NCBI GenBank assembly: GCA_947038155.1 | Contig: CAMQVH010000008.1 | Coordinates: 50,925 to 114,924, forward strand | DNA from: an uncultured Bacteroides sp. | GTDB lineage: Bacteria > Bacteroidota > Bacteroidia > Bacteroidales > Bacteroidaceae | Reading direction: 5' to 3' | Length of the DNA stretch: 64,000 nucleotides | Shown: positions 47,485-57,303 of the stretch, in pieces | Numbering within the stretch: the first letter of the stretch is position 1 | Layout of the letters: every line of letters begins with the position of its first letter | Notes under the pieces: model-generated | Told to the model about the DNA's origin: nothing | The model's database searches: none | The model's input: the letters and a program-made list of their open reading frames with translations, nothing else | Position numbers and translations under genes: made by a program

Positions 47485-48285
47485 TTATTGTTGCCTGAAC
47501 ATTACAGGGATCGTGAAGTGGACGGCAACTTTCGTTCCGTCATCCAGTTCTCCCGGTTTCCATTTAGGCATAAGACCGACAATACGTAATGCTTCTTTAT
47601 CTAAATATGGATCTACACTACGTACCACTTTAGGTTGAATAATATTCCCTTCTTTATCAACGATAAATCGAACAATGACGCGACCTTGTCCCATGTCTCC
47701 TTGGGCTATTTCGGGATATTCTATGTTTGCACTAATGAATTTCATTAGTTCTTGTGCTCCTCCCGGAAATTCGGGCATGACAGCAGCTACTTCTAATATG
47801 TCGGTAAGCGAGTCTTTTACTGTTATTATTTCACCTGATATAGGGGTAATCTCAATTAATCCCATGTTTTGGGGTGGTTCAGGTAATTCTTGTTTGTTTA
47901 CTGTATCTTTCTCTACCATAGGTATAGTATCCTCTACAGGAGTCGGGCATACTTCTCCAAACATTACACTTGCATTGGTAGAGTCACTGATAGTTTCCTG
48001 ATTAGTCCCTTTATTAGGGGAACTACTACATGAAGTCATCGGCGTCATTGCTACCAGTCCGGCAGATATCCCCAAAATAGTTACGACTTTTCCAGCCATC
48101 CGTTTACGTTCCAGCTGTTGTTCCAGATAACGTACTTCGGCTTCGCACTTGGGACAAGTGCCCAGACAATCACCTTGATATTGACACTCGGAAGTAATGA
48201 ATTTAATATCATTAGCTTCTGCTATTTGTCTGCGGATATCCTTCAATATCCTGCAGGTTTGTTTTCCTCGTTTCATGGCTGACAA
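47485..48285 (-). CDS. TonB C-terminal-domain protein with Cys-rich cytoplasmic N-terminus
   Basis: 'CQYQGDCLGTCPKCEAEVRYLEQQL', TM/lipobox-like 'MTPMTSCSSS', TonB 'EYPEIAQGDMGQGRVIVRFIVDKEGNIIQPKVVRSVDPYLDKEALRIVGLMPKWKPG'. Confidence 0.88.
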   Translation of the reverse strand: MSAMKRGKQTCRILKDIRRQIAEANDIKFITSECQYQGDCLGTCPKCEAEVRYLEQQLERKRMAGKVVTILGISAGLVAMTPMTSCSSSPNKGTNQETISDSTNASVMFGEVCPTPVEDTIPMVEKDTVNKQELPEPPQNMGLIEITPISGEIITVKDSLTDILEVAAVMPEFPGGAQELMKFISANIEYPEIAQGDMGQGRVIVRFIVDKEGNIIQPKVVRSVDPYLDKEALRIVGLMPKWKPGELDDGTKVAVHFTIPVMFRQQ

Positions 48286-48899
48286 TTGTTAGGTGTTTTA
48301 TAAGTAAACCGATCGAATTGGGTGATTCCCATTTCTTTCAGTAAACGGATGCTATAATCGACGTCGTTCTCTGTATTGTATGCGGGAATGACGGGGGTAC
48401 GAACAATGATTTGTTCGTTTTTTCCATGCTCAATCAAATATTGAAGATTATGCAGGACTTTTTCATTATCTTTTCCGGTGTACTTCTGGTATATGGCATT
48501 ATTAATGTCTTTGATGTCGATGATATAAGAATCAACAACAGGTACTAGTTTCTCTATATTCTCTTGTGCTACATTGAGTGACGTTTCTACGGAAAGCTGC
48601 CATTCCTGTCCACAGAGTTGACGGAATTCGTCAATGAAATCGCTCTGTAAACAAGGTTCTCCGCCTCCGAATGTAATGCCTCCGTGAGTAGCGAGAAAAT
48701 ATAATTCATCCTGTTTGACTTCCTCATAAAGCTGCCCGCAGTCATAGTTCTTCCATATACCTTCTGAGTGCAGAGATTGCGGATTGAGGCAATATTTGCA
48801 GCGCAGCGGGCAGCCATGGAAAGCCACCAGAGTAGTGACTCCCTCTCCATCAGTACTGAGCCGATGGCGGCTAATTCCTATGAGCGGTGCGGCTTTCAT
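48273..48899 (-). CDS. Radical SAM activase-like protein (glycyl-radical-activating type)
   Basis: CX3CX2C 'FHGCPLRCKYCLNPQSL'; 'GGITFGGGEPCLQSDFIDEF'. Confidence 0.88.
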   Translation of the reverse strand: MKAAPLIGISRHRLSTDGEGVTTLVAFHGCPLRCKYCLNPQSLHSEGIWKNYDCGQLYEEVKQDELYFLATHGGITFGGGEPCLQSDFIDEFRQLCGQEWQLSVETSLNVAQENIEKLVPVVDSYIIDIKDINNAIYQKYTGKDNEKVLHNLQYLIEHGKNEQIIVRTPVIPAYNTENDVDYSIRLLKEMGITQFDRFTYKTPNNCQP

Positions 48900-51800
48900 T
48901 ATTTCACTTTTACAATTAGCTCTTCATCTACGTACCACAGGTAGCCGGTGATATTTTTATATCCCATCTTAGTAAGCAGTTGCATATATCCTTTTACCTG
49001 TTTGTTATATTGGAGGTTCTCTTTTCCGAATTTGAAGTCAACTACAACTACTTGACCGTCTTTCATCATGACACGGTCGGGACGCCGGGTTTGCAACACC
49101 CCTTTTTCTTTGTAGATGATGGCACATTCGTTGAACAGGGTCCATTCCCCCGAATACCAGTCCTGAATCTCCGGGGAGGAGAATGCTTTTCGGGCTACTT
49201 CCCGTATTTCTTCAGCCTTTTCGCTGCTGGCGATGACTCCTTCGAAAATGAGGCGCTCAATAGCCGGATCAATATCTTCTGCTGTTTCTATGGCAGAAAA
49301 TAGTGTATGCAGCATACGTCCGCGATGAATGAAACGGTCATCCGATTCTTCTTCCTCGATCCCCTGAATGAAATCGGCGGAGCGGTTGGATTGACGGAAT
49401 TCAATCTCATGACGCATGGATTCCATGCGGACAGGCAACTTATCTGGCTTCTGAGTCAGTTTATTGGTCGAAGTTTTTGCTTTTTCTTCTTCCGAAGGAC
49501 AGAGTTCTCCTTGCTCATAGCAGTCCTCCTCCCAGTCGATGCCTTCTTTGAGGGCAACTACAGGCAGTGTATTGGCCAACAATTCGGACATGGTTCCTTT
49601 TTGTCCTTTCTTGCTCCAGATGATAAGATTCTTTCCGGCACGGGTGAAGGCTACATAAAGCAGATTGAGATTGTCCACCCACAGTTGAAGACGTTCCAGC
49701 AGATAATCGTTCCCATAGATGGATTCGGCCATTTGTGTCGAGTAATTGATGGGGAGGATATCCATGGCGTTGAACGGAGCTTCCTGAGGGGCACACCATA
49801 CCAGTTGGTTATTCGTTTCATTCTCCAGTTTCCAGTCGCAGAAGGGAAGGAGTACTGTATGAAATTCCAATCCTTTGGATTTGTGGATAGAGAAGATTCG
49901 GATACCTTCCACTTCACCGCTGGGAATGGTTTTGCTGCACAACGTCTCATCCCAGTAGCGGATAAAACTGTCGAGCTCCGAGGAGTTACTTTGCAAATAA
50001 TCCGTTACGGCATCGAAGAAGGCAAACAGATAGGCATCCTGTTCTTCAATGTGACTCATTTCGAAGATGCTGAATAGCTCTTCCAGCAATTCGTAGAGAG
50101 GCATGAGACGGAGTTCTTTCTGCTTTTCAAGAAATGCGGGCGGCAGATAGTTTTCTATCGGAAGGAGCAGAAGGGTGTTCCAGTCCAGATTCTTTTGCAG
50201 AACTTCGTTCTGATAGGCTATTGCCAGTTGGGCCCGTGCAATCTTATTGTTCTCGTCAGATAGAAATCGCAGTGCGTCTATCATCATGCAGATGGCAAGA
50301 GAGGCATCGAGGCGGAAGGCCTCGTCTGATACAATTTTATAATGTAACTCTTTGTCGAAGTAGTCCGCGATGCGGGGAATGCTTTTGTTCTTGCGTACAA
50401 GGATAGCTATGTCATTCAGCCGTACACCGGAAGAAAGCAGATGCTCTACTTCTTCACCGAGACTTATCAGTGTCTGTTCAGTATAGTCGTGCGCTTCGTC
50501 CGGTTCCAGAAAAGTGGCTTTGACATATCCTTTCTGTACACTTCTCGGAGATTCCTGTACCACATCGGCATAGGCTTTCTGAAGATCATCGCAATCTTTG
50601 CCCAACTGTTTTTTGTAGACTTCGTTCAAGTAATTTACAGCAGCAGTGAATATCTGATTGTTGAACCGGATAACATTGGTCTCACTTCTCCGGTTGGTGG
50701 CTAAGGTCTTTACCTTGATGGGGAAATGCTCGATGCGGTCGTTCAGACCGTTAAGGATTCCCCAGTCACCGTTTCGCCAGCGGTAGATGGACTGTTTGAC
50801 GTCTCCTACTATCAGGCTGTCTGCTCCTTGTGAAAGCCCTTCGAGCAGGAGTAGTTTGAAATTTCCCCATTGCATCCGGCTGGTGTCTTGAAACTCGTCG
50901 ATCATGACATTGCGGATGTTGGTTCCTATCTTTTCGAACACGAAAGAGGAATCTCCGTCCTTAACCAGTTGATGGAGCAGGGCATTGGTATCTGATAAAA
51001 GGAACCGGTTGTTCTCATGGTTCAACTGTCGTACTTCTTCGTCGATATTGGCGAGAAGCTGTACTTTGTTGAGATGCTGCAGGGAGAGCCGGCAACTATT
51101 TAGCAGGAGATTGTTTTTAGAACGCAGCTTCTCCGCATCCTCCAGTATCTGCATCAGGCTGGATTTCGCAAGGGCAATAATATCGGCAAACCGTGGAGAT
51201 GTTTTGGTAGCCCAGTGTTTGGCATCTTCTAGGCATTTCTCTACAGTGGCATTGCGGATGTCATTACTTAGAATGCCATTATTCAGCTTACGGAAATAGC
51301 TGCCGATTCCCCGTGAACCGTTTTTTAGTTCATCTGCGGTAAGGGCGTGTCCTTCCAGTTCTCCTTCAAACTGATCATAGAATCCTTTCATCTGCTCCAG
51401 GATTTCTGTTTCCAGCGCTTTCAGCTGCTTGCGGTATTCTTTGATGGTATCCGGATTGCGGAGGCGTTGGCGGAGACCTTCGCCTTTTTCTATATATCCT
51501 TCGTCGAAGATGTTGCGCCCGAAATTTTTGACTTCATCCGATACATTCCAGCGTTTGTCATCGGCTATTCGTTCGTTGATGTAATCTAACAGCCATGCGA
51601 GGACAGGAGAGGTGGGACCCAGCTTCTCAATCATGCTGTCCACCGCATCACTGAGTACTTCCGCATTGTTCAGTTCGATATTCAGATTCGGACTGAGTTC
51701 CAGTTCACGTGCCAGATTGCGCATGACGGACTGGAAAAAAGAATCGATGGTCTCTACACGGAAGCGACTATAGTCGTGCAGCATATATCCGAGGGCGATT

Positions 51801-52072
51801 CCTGCGGCTTCCCGTATTTCTTGTTCTGTTCTCTTTGTTTCTTCTTTGATGCGGTTCAGGTAGGCCTCGGAATCTTTGTCGCCGATCTGAATGCCATATA
51901 GCTGACTGAGGATACGTTCCTTCATTTCCGCTGTTGCCTTATTGGTAAAGGTAACGGCGAGAATCTGCCGATAGGCACGTGGATTCAGTATCAGCAACTT
52001 TATGTATTCCACTGCAAGGGTAAAGGTTTTGCCTGAACCTGCCGAGGCTTTATAGACTAGGAGTTCACTCAT
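48899..52072 (-). CDS. AddA-like UvrD-family helicase/exonuclease
   Basis: Walker A 'LLVYKASAGSGKTFTLAVEYIKLL', 'VMIDEFQDTSRMQW', 'RIFSIHKSKGLEF', nuclease 'VVVVDFKFGKEN'; start MSELLVYK at 52072. Confidence 0.92.
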   Translation of the reverse strand: MSELLVYKASAGSGKTFTLAVEYIKLLILNPRAYRQILAVTFTNKATAEMKERILSQLYGIQIGDKDSEAYLNRIKEETKRTEQEIREAAGIALGYMLHDYSRFRVETIDSFFQSVMRNLARELELSPNLNIELNNAEVLSDAVDSMIEKLGPTSPVLAWLLDYINERIADDKRWNVSDEVKNFGRNIFDEGYIEKGEGLRQRLRNPDTIKEYRKQLKALETEILEQMKGFYDQFEGELEGHALTADELKNGSRGIGSYFRKLNNGILSNDIRNATVEKCLEDAKHWATKTSPRFADIIALAKSSLMQILEDAEKLRSKNNLLLNSCRLSLQHLNKVQLLANIDEEVRQLNHENNRFLLSDTNALLHQLVKDGDSSFVFEKIGTNIRNVMIDEFQDTSRMQWGNFKLLLLEGLSQGADSLIVGDVKQSIYRWRNGDWGILNGLNDRIEHFPIKVKTLATNRRSETNVIRFNNQIFTAAVNYLNEVYKKQLGKDCDDLQKAYADVVQESPRSVQKGYVKATFLEPDEAHDYTEQTLISLGEEVEHLLSSGVRLNDIAILVRKNKSIPRIADYFDKELHYKIVSDEAFRLDASLAICMMIDALRFLSDENNKIARAQLAIAYQNEVLQKNLDWNTLLLLPIENYLPPAFLEKQKELRLMPLYELLEELFSIFEMSHIEEQDAYLFAFFDAVTDYLQSNSSELDSFIRYWDETLCSKTIPSGEVEGIRIFSIHKSKGLEFHTVLLPFCDWKLENETNNQLVWCAPQEAPFNAMDILPINYSTQMAESIYGNDYLLERLQLWVDNLNLLYVAFTRAGKNLIIWSKKGQKGTMSELLANTLPVVALKEGIDWEEDCYEQGELCPSEEEKAKTSTNKLTQKPDKLPVRMESMRHEIEFRQSNRSADFIQGIEEEESDDRFIHRGRMLHTLFSAIETAEDIDPAIERLIFEGVIASSEKAEEIREVARKAFSSPEIQDWYSGEWTLFNECAIIYKEKGVLQTRRPDRVMMKDGQVVVVDFKFGKENLQYNKQVKGYMQLLTKMGYKNITGYLWYVDEELIVKVK

Positions 52073-52091
52073 GCTTTTGATATGAATTGTT

Positions 52092-52700
52092 TCATGATTG
52101 TTTGAATATGTCAAGCCCGAAATAAAGAATAAATAAAGGCAAATAGTCTTTTAGGGCAATGCGTAATAGCTTTAAAGCCTGTCCGATACGATAGTTAACG
52201 GTTTGGGGAGAGACGTTCAGCTTTTCTGCAATTTCTTTATGAGTCATCCGGTGATTACGATTCATCTCATATGCTTCCCGATAATCTTTGGGAAGCTGCT
52301 TCAGAGCATTCTCATAGAGGCGGAACAACTCATTTTCCAGATAAAAGTCAGGATTGTCGAATTCTTTCTCGAATTTTTCTGTAATCTCCTGATGTACTTT
52401 TCGTCTGATCTCGAAATGGGAAATACGGTTCAGGGCTTTGTTTTTGACAATCGTAAAGAGAAGTGTTTTCAATGTAAGCTCTTCCATAAGGCTACAGCGA
52501 TTTTCCCATAACCACATCATCGTGTCCTGTACAATCTCCTCAATCTCCTCCTGCTCGCTGACATATTGCGAACAAAAGGCGCACAATCTACGGAAATAAT
52601 GCCTGTAGACAGCGTCGAATACATATTCTTCGCCTGCTTTCAAGGCAGTGATGATAGATTTATTATTGTTAATATCTAGGTATATAGGAGGTTGTTGCAT
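52092..52700 (-). CDS. ECF-type RNA polymerase sigma-70 factor
   Basis: 'AVYRHYFRRLCAFCSQYVSEQEEIEEIVQDTMMWLWENR', 'LPKDYREAYEMNRNHRMTHKEIAEKLNVSPQTVNYRIGQALKLLR'. Confidence 0.93.
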   Translation of the reverse strand: MQQPPIYLDINNNKSIITALKAGEEYVFDAVYRHYFRRLCAFCSQYVSEQEEIEEIVQDTMMWLWENRCSLMEELTLKTLLFTIVKNKALNRISHFEIRRKVHQEITEKFEKEFDNPDFYLENELFRLYENALKQLPKDYREAYEMNRNHRMTHKEIAEKLNVSPQTVNYRIGQALKLLRIALKDYLPLFILYFGLDIFKQS

Positions 52701-52793
52701 TCTTCATTATTTTTTATGCAGAGCAAAAATAATGAAAGCAATGAAAGAAACGAAATAAAACGGAAGAAAATATTTTTTTCTTTTTTAGTTTAG

Positions 52794-52801
52794 TATATTT
52801 G
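52794..52801 (+). promoter_or_regulatory. Bacteroides -7-like box (TATATTTG) upstream of FecR
   Basis: Matches TAnnTTTG. Confidence 0.45.
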
Positions 52802-52864
52802 CGCTGCCAACTGTATTAATAACAGAGGTATTATATTTTTTTTATAGTAAAAGGATGATTGAAC

Positions 52865-53857
52865 ATGGATGAATCTATCTTGATGAACTACCTGAGGGGA
52901 GGATGCAATGACGAAGAATGTCAGCAGGTAGAACTATGGTGTGAAGAAGCGCCAGAAAACCGACAAATACTAGAGCAGCTATATTATACCCTTTTTGTAG
53001 GCGACCGTATGGCAGTGATGGATGCTGTAGACACAGAAGCGTCACTGACGAAGTTTAAGTCGCTCGTACGTGAAAAGGAGAAAAAAGCCAAGCGAAGAAG
53101 TATATCGGTTCGATGGGGACGTTATGCGTCCGCGGCAGCCGCTTTTCTCGCAGGTCTTGTTTTCGCAGGCGGAATTGCGTGGGGACTGCTTTCCAATAAA
53201 CTTTCTGATTATACAGTGATGACTACCGGCGGACAGAGAGCGCAAACAGTACTTCCGGACGGTAGTAAGGTTTGGCTGAATGCATCTACGAAGCTCATTT
53301 ACCGTAACTCTTTCTGGAGTACGGATCGTCAGATTGATTTGTCGGGCGAGGCTTACTTTGAAGTGGCTCGTGACAAGCATGCTCCATTCATCGTAAATAC
53401 GAAGCATATTAAGACTTGTGTATTGGGTACAAAGTTTAATGTACGGGCACGTGAAGAAGAGGGCAGGGTAGTAACCACTCTGTTACAAGGTTCTGTACGA
53501 ATGGAATCTCCACGAACCGTCAATAATGGCTATCTGCTGAAACCGGGACAAACGTTGAACATTAATACAACGACCTATCAGGCTGAATTAATAGAATATG
53601 CCGAGCCGACCGAAGTTCTTCTGTGGATTAACGGAAAACTGAAATTCAAGCAACATTCATTGCTGGAGATTACAAATATTATGGAGAAACTGTATGACTT
53701 GAAGTTTGTGTATGATGACGAAAGTCTGAAGACCGAACGGTTCACCGGTGAATTCTCTACTGATAATCTTCCGGACGAAATATTGAATGTATTGATGCAT
53801 ACAAATCACTTCAGCTATAAGAAGGAAGGACGGATTATTCGATTGTCTAAAAAATAA
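52865..53857 (+). CDS. FecR-family anti-sigma factor
   Basis: 'TTGGQRAQTVLPDGSKVWLNASTKLIYRNSFWSTDRQIDLSGEAYFEVARDKHAPFIVNT'; ATG at 52865. Confidence 0.94.
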   Translation: MDESILMNYLRGGCNDEECQQVELWCEEAPENRQILEQLYYTLFVGDRMAVMDAVDTEASLTKFKSLVREKEKKAKRRSISVRWGRYASAAAAFLAGLVFAGGIAWGLLSNKLSDYTVMTTGGQRAQTVLPDGSKVWLNASTKLIYRNSFWSTDRQIDLSGEAYFEVARDKHAPFIVNTKHIKTCVLGTKFNVRAREEEGRVVTTLLQGSVRMESPRTVNNGYLLKPGQTLNINTTTYQAELIEYAEPTEVLLWINGKLKFKQHSLLEITNIMEKLYDLKFVYDDESLKTERFTGEFSTDNLPDEILNVLMHTNHFSYKKEGRIIRLSKK

Positions 53858-53880
53858 AGAGGATAAAGAGAATGTTTAAT

Positions 53881-53911
53881 AAAGGTATGTCGCCCAGCGA
53901 CATACCTTTTT
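53881..53911. terminator. Terminator between FecR and GH20 (convergent)
   Basis: AAAGGTATGTCGC-cca-GCGACATACCTTTTT. Confidence 0.9.
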
Positions 53912-53916
53912 AAGTT

Positions 53917-56238
53917 TTATTCCAGTCCTATTTCATCTACGAATATAAATGCCGGTCTTCCTTTACCCCAATGCCATGCCGGTATGTTATATTCCGGACG
54001 GGCTGTTATTTTCACATAACGTGCCTGCACTGTATCGAAAGAAAGTTCATGGGTATAGATGCCATTCTTATCTTCCTTACTGACGGCGGGGTAAACTTCG
54101 GATTTTACTTCTTTGTACACTTTCCCATCGTTTGATACGGCTACGGAAAGTTTGCGTAAATCAAGAATTTCTTCTCCTATTTCTACGTAGGTGCGTACCC
54201 ATGCTTTGCTTATCGGAGTCTCCTGTTGCAGGTCAATCACTGCTTCAAGATCGTTCTGATAGAAGGCAATCCATCGTCCGGTACGGTAATTTCTGCTTCC
54301 TGCTAGTCCGTCAATGAGTGTATTCTTTCCTTCGAATTTATACTTTTCATTAATGGGCTGCTGCATGGTGATCGGCTTCATGGTGGCTTTGTTGAATTTG
54401 ATATCCTCTTTCAACTCTGCACTACTGCCGTTGGGACGGATAGTGATTGCTTTCAGTGTGCAGCTTTGGCCGATTTTCAGTGTGTCCGTGTATATATTGG
54501 AACTGGCTGTAGGTTCACTGCCATCAAGTGTATAGTAGACCGGAGTATTATCAATAGTAGATAAGACAACATTCAATACGTTGGCTTCGGTATCAGGGAT
54601 ATATTGGGACTTTACCTGGAAGATATGTTTGGCATAGTTATATTGATTGATGTCATAGACAGCGATCAGTCCGGGTAATCGTTTCAGGAAATCCGCATAT
54701 TCCTTTTTCTCCGGCATAGTCCACTGTATTTCTGATAATGCGGCCATACGGGGTAGTTCCATATATTCTACCTGACTATAAGTAGGGATATATTCCGTCC
54801 ATAAGTTGGCTTGTACGCCTACGATATGCTTAGCTTCTTCGGGAGTGAGTATCTGAGGAACCGGTTCGTAGCTATATACCTTTTCTAAAGGTACATACCC
54901 TCCGATAGCAGGCGGTTCATTGTCTGTATCCATGGTCTGATAGTAATCGAAGTACAGGAATGAACTGGGTGTCATGATTGCGTCGTGTTTATGCTTCACT
55001 GCTTCAATTCCTCCTTCTATGCCTCTCCATGACATGACAGTGGCATTGGGTGCCAGTCCTCCTTCCAGTATTTCTTCCCAGCCAATGATCTGACGTCCTT
55101 TGCCGTTAAGAAACTGTTCCGCATAATTTATGATATAACTCTGAAGTCTTTGTTCGGCTGTGTGACCTTTATCGGCTTTTAGCCCCAGTTCCTTGATACG
55201 TGCCTGACATTTCGGGCATTTCTCCCAACGTACCTTCGGGCATTCATCACCACCGACATGAATATATTCGGATGGGAAAATATCTACAATTTCATTCAGG
55301 ACATCTTCTATAAATGTCAGTGTCTTGTCATTTCCTGCACAGAGCACATCTTCTGATACTCCCCACATTTTCCATACTTCATAGGGGCCGCCCGTGCAAC
55401 CCAGTTCGGGGTAAGCAGCAAGCGCAGCCTGCATATGTCCCGGAAGGTCAATTTCCGGTATTACTGTGATATGGCGTTCCTGTGCATATTTTACAATTTC
55501 CTTAGCTTCATCCTGTGTGTAAAAACCGCTATAGGGAATGCCGTCATATTCTCCGGAATTATGTCCGATGACTGTCTCCGAGCGTTTGGAACCGATAGTG
55601 GTCAACTCCGGACGTTTTTTGATTTCAATTCTCCATCCCTGGTCATCGGTCAGATGCCAGTGAAGACGGTTGATATTGTGTAAAGCCATCATATCAATAA
55701 AGCGTTTGACAGAGTCGGCCGGGAAGAAATGGCGTGAAACATCTAAATGTACTCCGCGATAGGAGAAACGTGGATAGTCGTTGATTTCGGCAGCAGGAAG
55801 GCTTATGTCTCCTTTGTTTGTAATTGGGAGTGACTTCCGCAAAGTCTGTATGCCATAAAAAGTTCCCGCTTCTGAAGTACTTGTGATGGTTACGTTGTCT
55901 TGGGTTACTTTTAGTTGATATGCTTCGGCATTGTCTGCATTCAGACCTGTTGCTAAGATTATTGCATTTGAAGTGACTGGCTCGTCAGTGACTTTCAGCT
56001 TTTTGCCGGACATCTGATGAATGTATTCCGCCAACAGATTTGCATTTTGCTGCATTTCCTTGTTATCTTTCGGATAGACGATGGAAGTACGGTCATTTAG
56101 TACAAAGTTTCCGGTCGTAATTTTGATTTCCTGAGGCAGAGGAATAACTTCGTAGTTTGCCTGCTGAATAACTCCTGAAGAACAGGAAAATAGTCCACTG
56201 CATAAAAGAATGGCTCCTAATAGATGATGTTTTTTCAT
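53917..56238 (-). CDS. GH20 beta-N-acetylhexosaminidase lipoprotein
   Basis: 'YRGVHLDVSRHFFPADSVKRFIDMMALHNINRLHWHLTDDQGWRIEIKKRPELT', 'EYIHVGGDECPKVRW'; C-terminal F5/8-like region. Confidence 0.95.
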   Translation of the reverse strand: MKKHHLLGAILLCSGLFSCSSGVIQQANYEVIPLPQEIKITTGNFVLNDRTSIVYPKDNKEMQQNANLLAEYIHQMSGKKLKVTDEPVTSNAIILATGLNADNAEAYQLKVTQDNVTITSTSEAGTFYGIQTLRKSLPITNKGDISLPAAEINDYPRFSYRGVHLDVSRHFFPADSVKRFIDMMALHNINRLHWHLTDDQGWRIEIKKRPELTTIGSKRSETVIGHNSGEYDGIPYSGFYTQDEAKEIVKYAQERHITVIPEIDLPGHMQAALAAYPELGCTGGPYEVWKMWGVSEDVLCAGNDKTLTFIEDVLNEIVDIFPSEYIHVGGDECPKVRWEKCPKCQARIKELGLKADKGHTAEQRLQSYIINYAEQFLNGKGRQIIGWEEILEGGLAPNATVMSWRGIEGGIEAVKHKHDAIMTPSSFLYFDYYQTMDTDNEPPAIGGYVPLEKVYSYEPVPQILTPEEAKHIVGVQANLWTEYIPTYSQVEYMELPRMAALSEIQWTMPEKKEYADFLKRLPGLIAVYDINQYNYAKHIFQVKSQYIPDTEANVLNVVLSTIDNTPVYYTLDGSEPTASSNIYTDTLKIGQSCTLKAITIRPNGSSAELKEDIKFNKATMKPITMQQPINEKYKFEGKNTLIDGLAGSRNYRTGRWIAFYQNDLEAVIDLQQETPISKAWVRTYVEIGEEILDLRKLSVAVSNDGKVYKEVKSEVYPAVSKEDKNGIYTHELSFDTVQARYVKITARPEYNIPAWHWGKGRPAFIFVDEIGLE

Positions 56239-56280
56239 TTTATCTAATTTATGTTTGCTAAAGGTGGATTGTAGCTCTAT

Positions 56281-56328
56281 ATAAAAACAAGAGCAAACTT
56301 ATACATTTTTCTTGTAAGTCTGCTCTTG
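56281..56328 (-). terminator. Minus-strand hairpin plus U-tract between SGBP-like and GH20 genes
   Basis: Minus strand CAAGAGCAGACTTA...TAAGTTTGCTCTTG-TTTTT. Confidence 0.75.
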
Positions 56329-56365
56329 TCCAGAATTTAATAGATGGAAAACCTATTCCATACGC

Positions 56366-57274
56366 TTATTCCCAAGAATATATATAGAATCTTGTAATAT
56401 CTACACGACCGGGAACAGTGATCATCTGATACTTCAGATAGCGTGTTTTGACACTTTCTTCAAAAGTGATAGTCTGAGTTCCTCCCTTTGTGGTCCATTG
56501 ACCGATGGATACCCATTTTTCGCCATCTTCAGATGTGAAAATCTCGACTTTCGTAGGAGCATATCCGGCTCCCCAATGTCTGGTTTGAATGCCTGTCAGA
56601 GTTTTCACTGTTTTTAGGTCAACAGTCAACCAGAAAGGTATTCCGTTGGTTGCAACATCACTGCTTCCTGTTCCTGCGACCGAGTTTGATTCAGGATTTT
56701 CTACTCCTTCCATAAAGGTGAAGATCCAGTCTTTAGCATTGGTGAGCAGTACATTCTCTTTTTTCCTTTCAGCGCTTTTAGAGATTTTCAGCACTATCTC
56801 CTGATAGTATGCTGCATTAGCAACATCTGTTGCTGTTGATTCTATACCTGTTATTTTTATTTTCAGAGTATAGTTTGCCTCTCCTTTGATACTTTCCAAC
56901 TCATCCCAGTCCGTAATACTTAAGGTAATAGGTTCTGAAGCTGTAGTATTTGCCTTTATTACGGCTGTTTTGGAAGTTAAGTTGATTTTATCTGCTGAGA
57001 TTCCATCACAGGTAGCGTCAATGTTTACATTTATATCCTGGGCGGCAGCTTTTTGTGTTGTAGCCATAAACTGAAACTCAACATTGCCTTCAATTCCTTC
57101 TTCTTCCACATGCTTCAGTGTAAACGAAGGAGTCGGTCTCAAATAATCTGCCGGCAATAAAGAAACATAGCTCATATCCCATTCGCTGACCGAATCATCA
57201 TCGCTGCAAGATGAGAAGAAAGGGATCATTGCACTCATGAGTGCAATGATTATTGGTTGAAATACTTTATTCAT
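56366..57274 (-). CDS. DUF1735-like plus F5/8 type C (discoidin) surface lipoprotein
   Basis: Lipobox 'IPFFSSCSDDDS'; 'WLTVDLKTVKTLTGIQTRHWGAGYAPTKVEIFTSEDGEKWVSIG'. Confidence 0.82.
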   Translation of the reverse strand: MNKVFQPIIIALMSAMIPFFSSCSDDDSVSEWDMSYVSLLPADYLRPTPSFTLKHVEEEGIEGNVEFQFMATTQKAAAQDINVNIDATCDGISADKINLTSKTAVIKANTTASEPITLSITDWDELESIKGEANYTLKIKITGIESTATDVANAAYYQEIVLKISKSAERKKENVLLTNAKDWIFTFMEGVENPESNSVAGTGSSDVATNGIPFWLTVDLKTVKTLTGIQTRHWGAGYAPTKVEIFTSEDGEKWVSIGQWTTKGGTQTITFEESVKTRYLKYQMITVPGRVDITRFYIYSWE

Positions 57275-57303
57275 AGTAACTATATTAAAATTGTGCCATC
57301 ATT

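Noticed and set aside
49307-50077. Plus-strand ORF of 256 aa
   Set aside because: Antisense to the AddA-like helicase gene; no family features.
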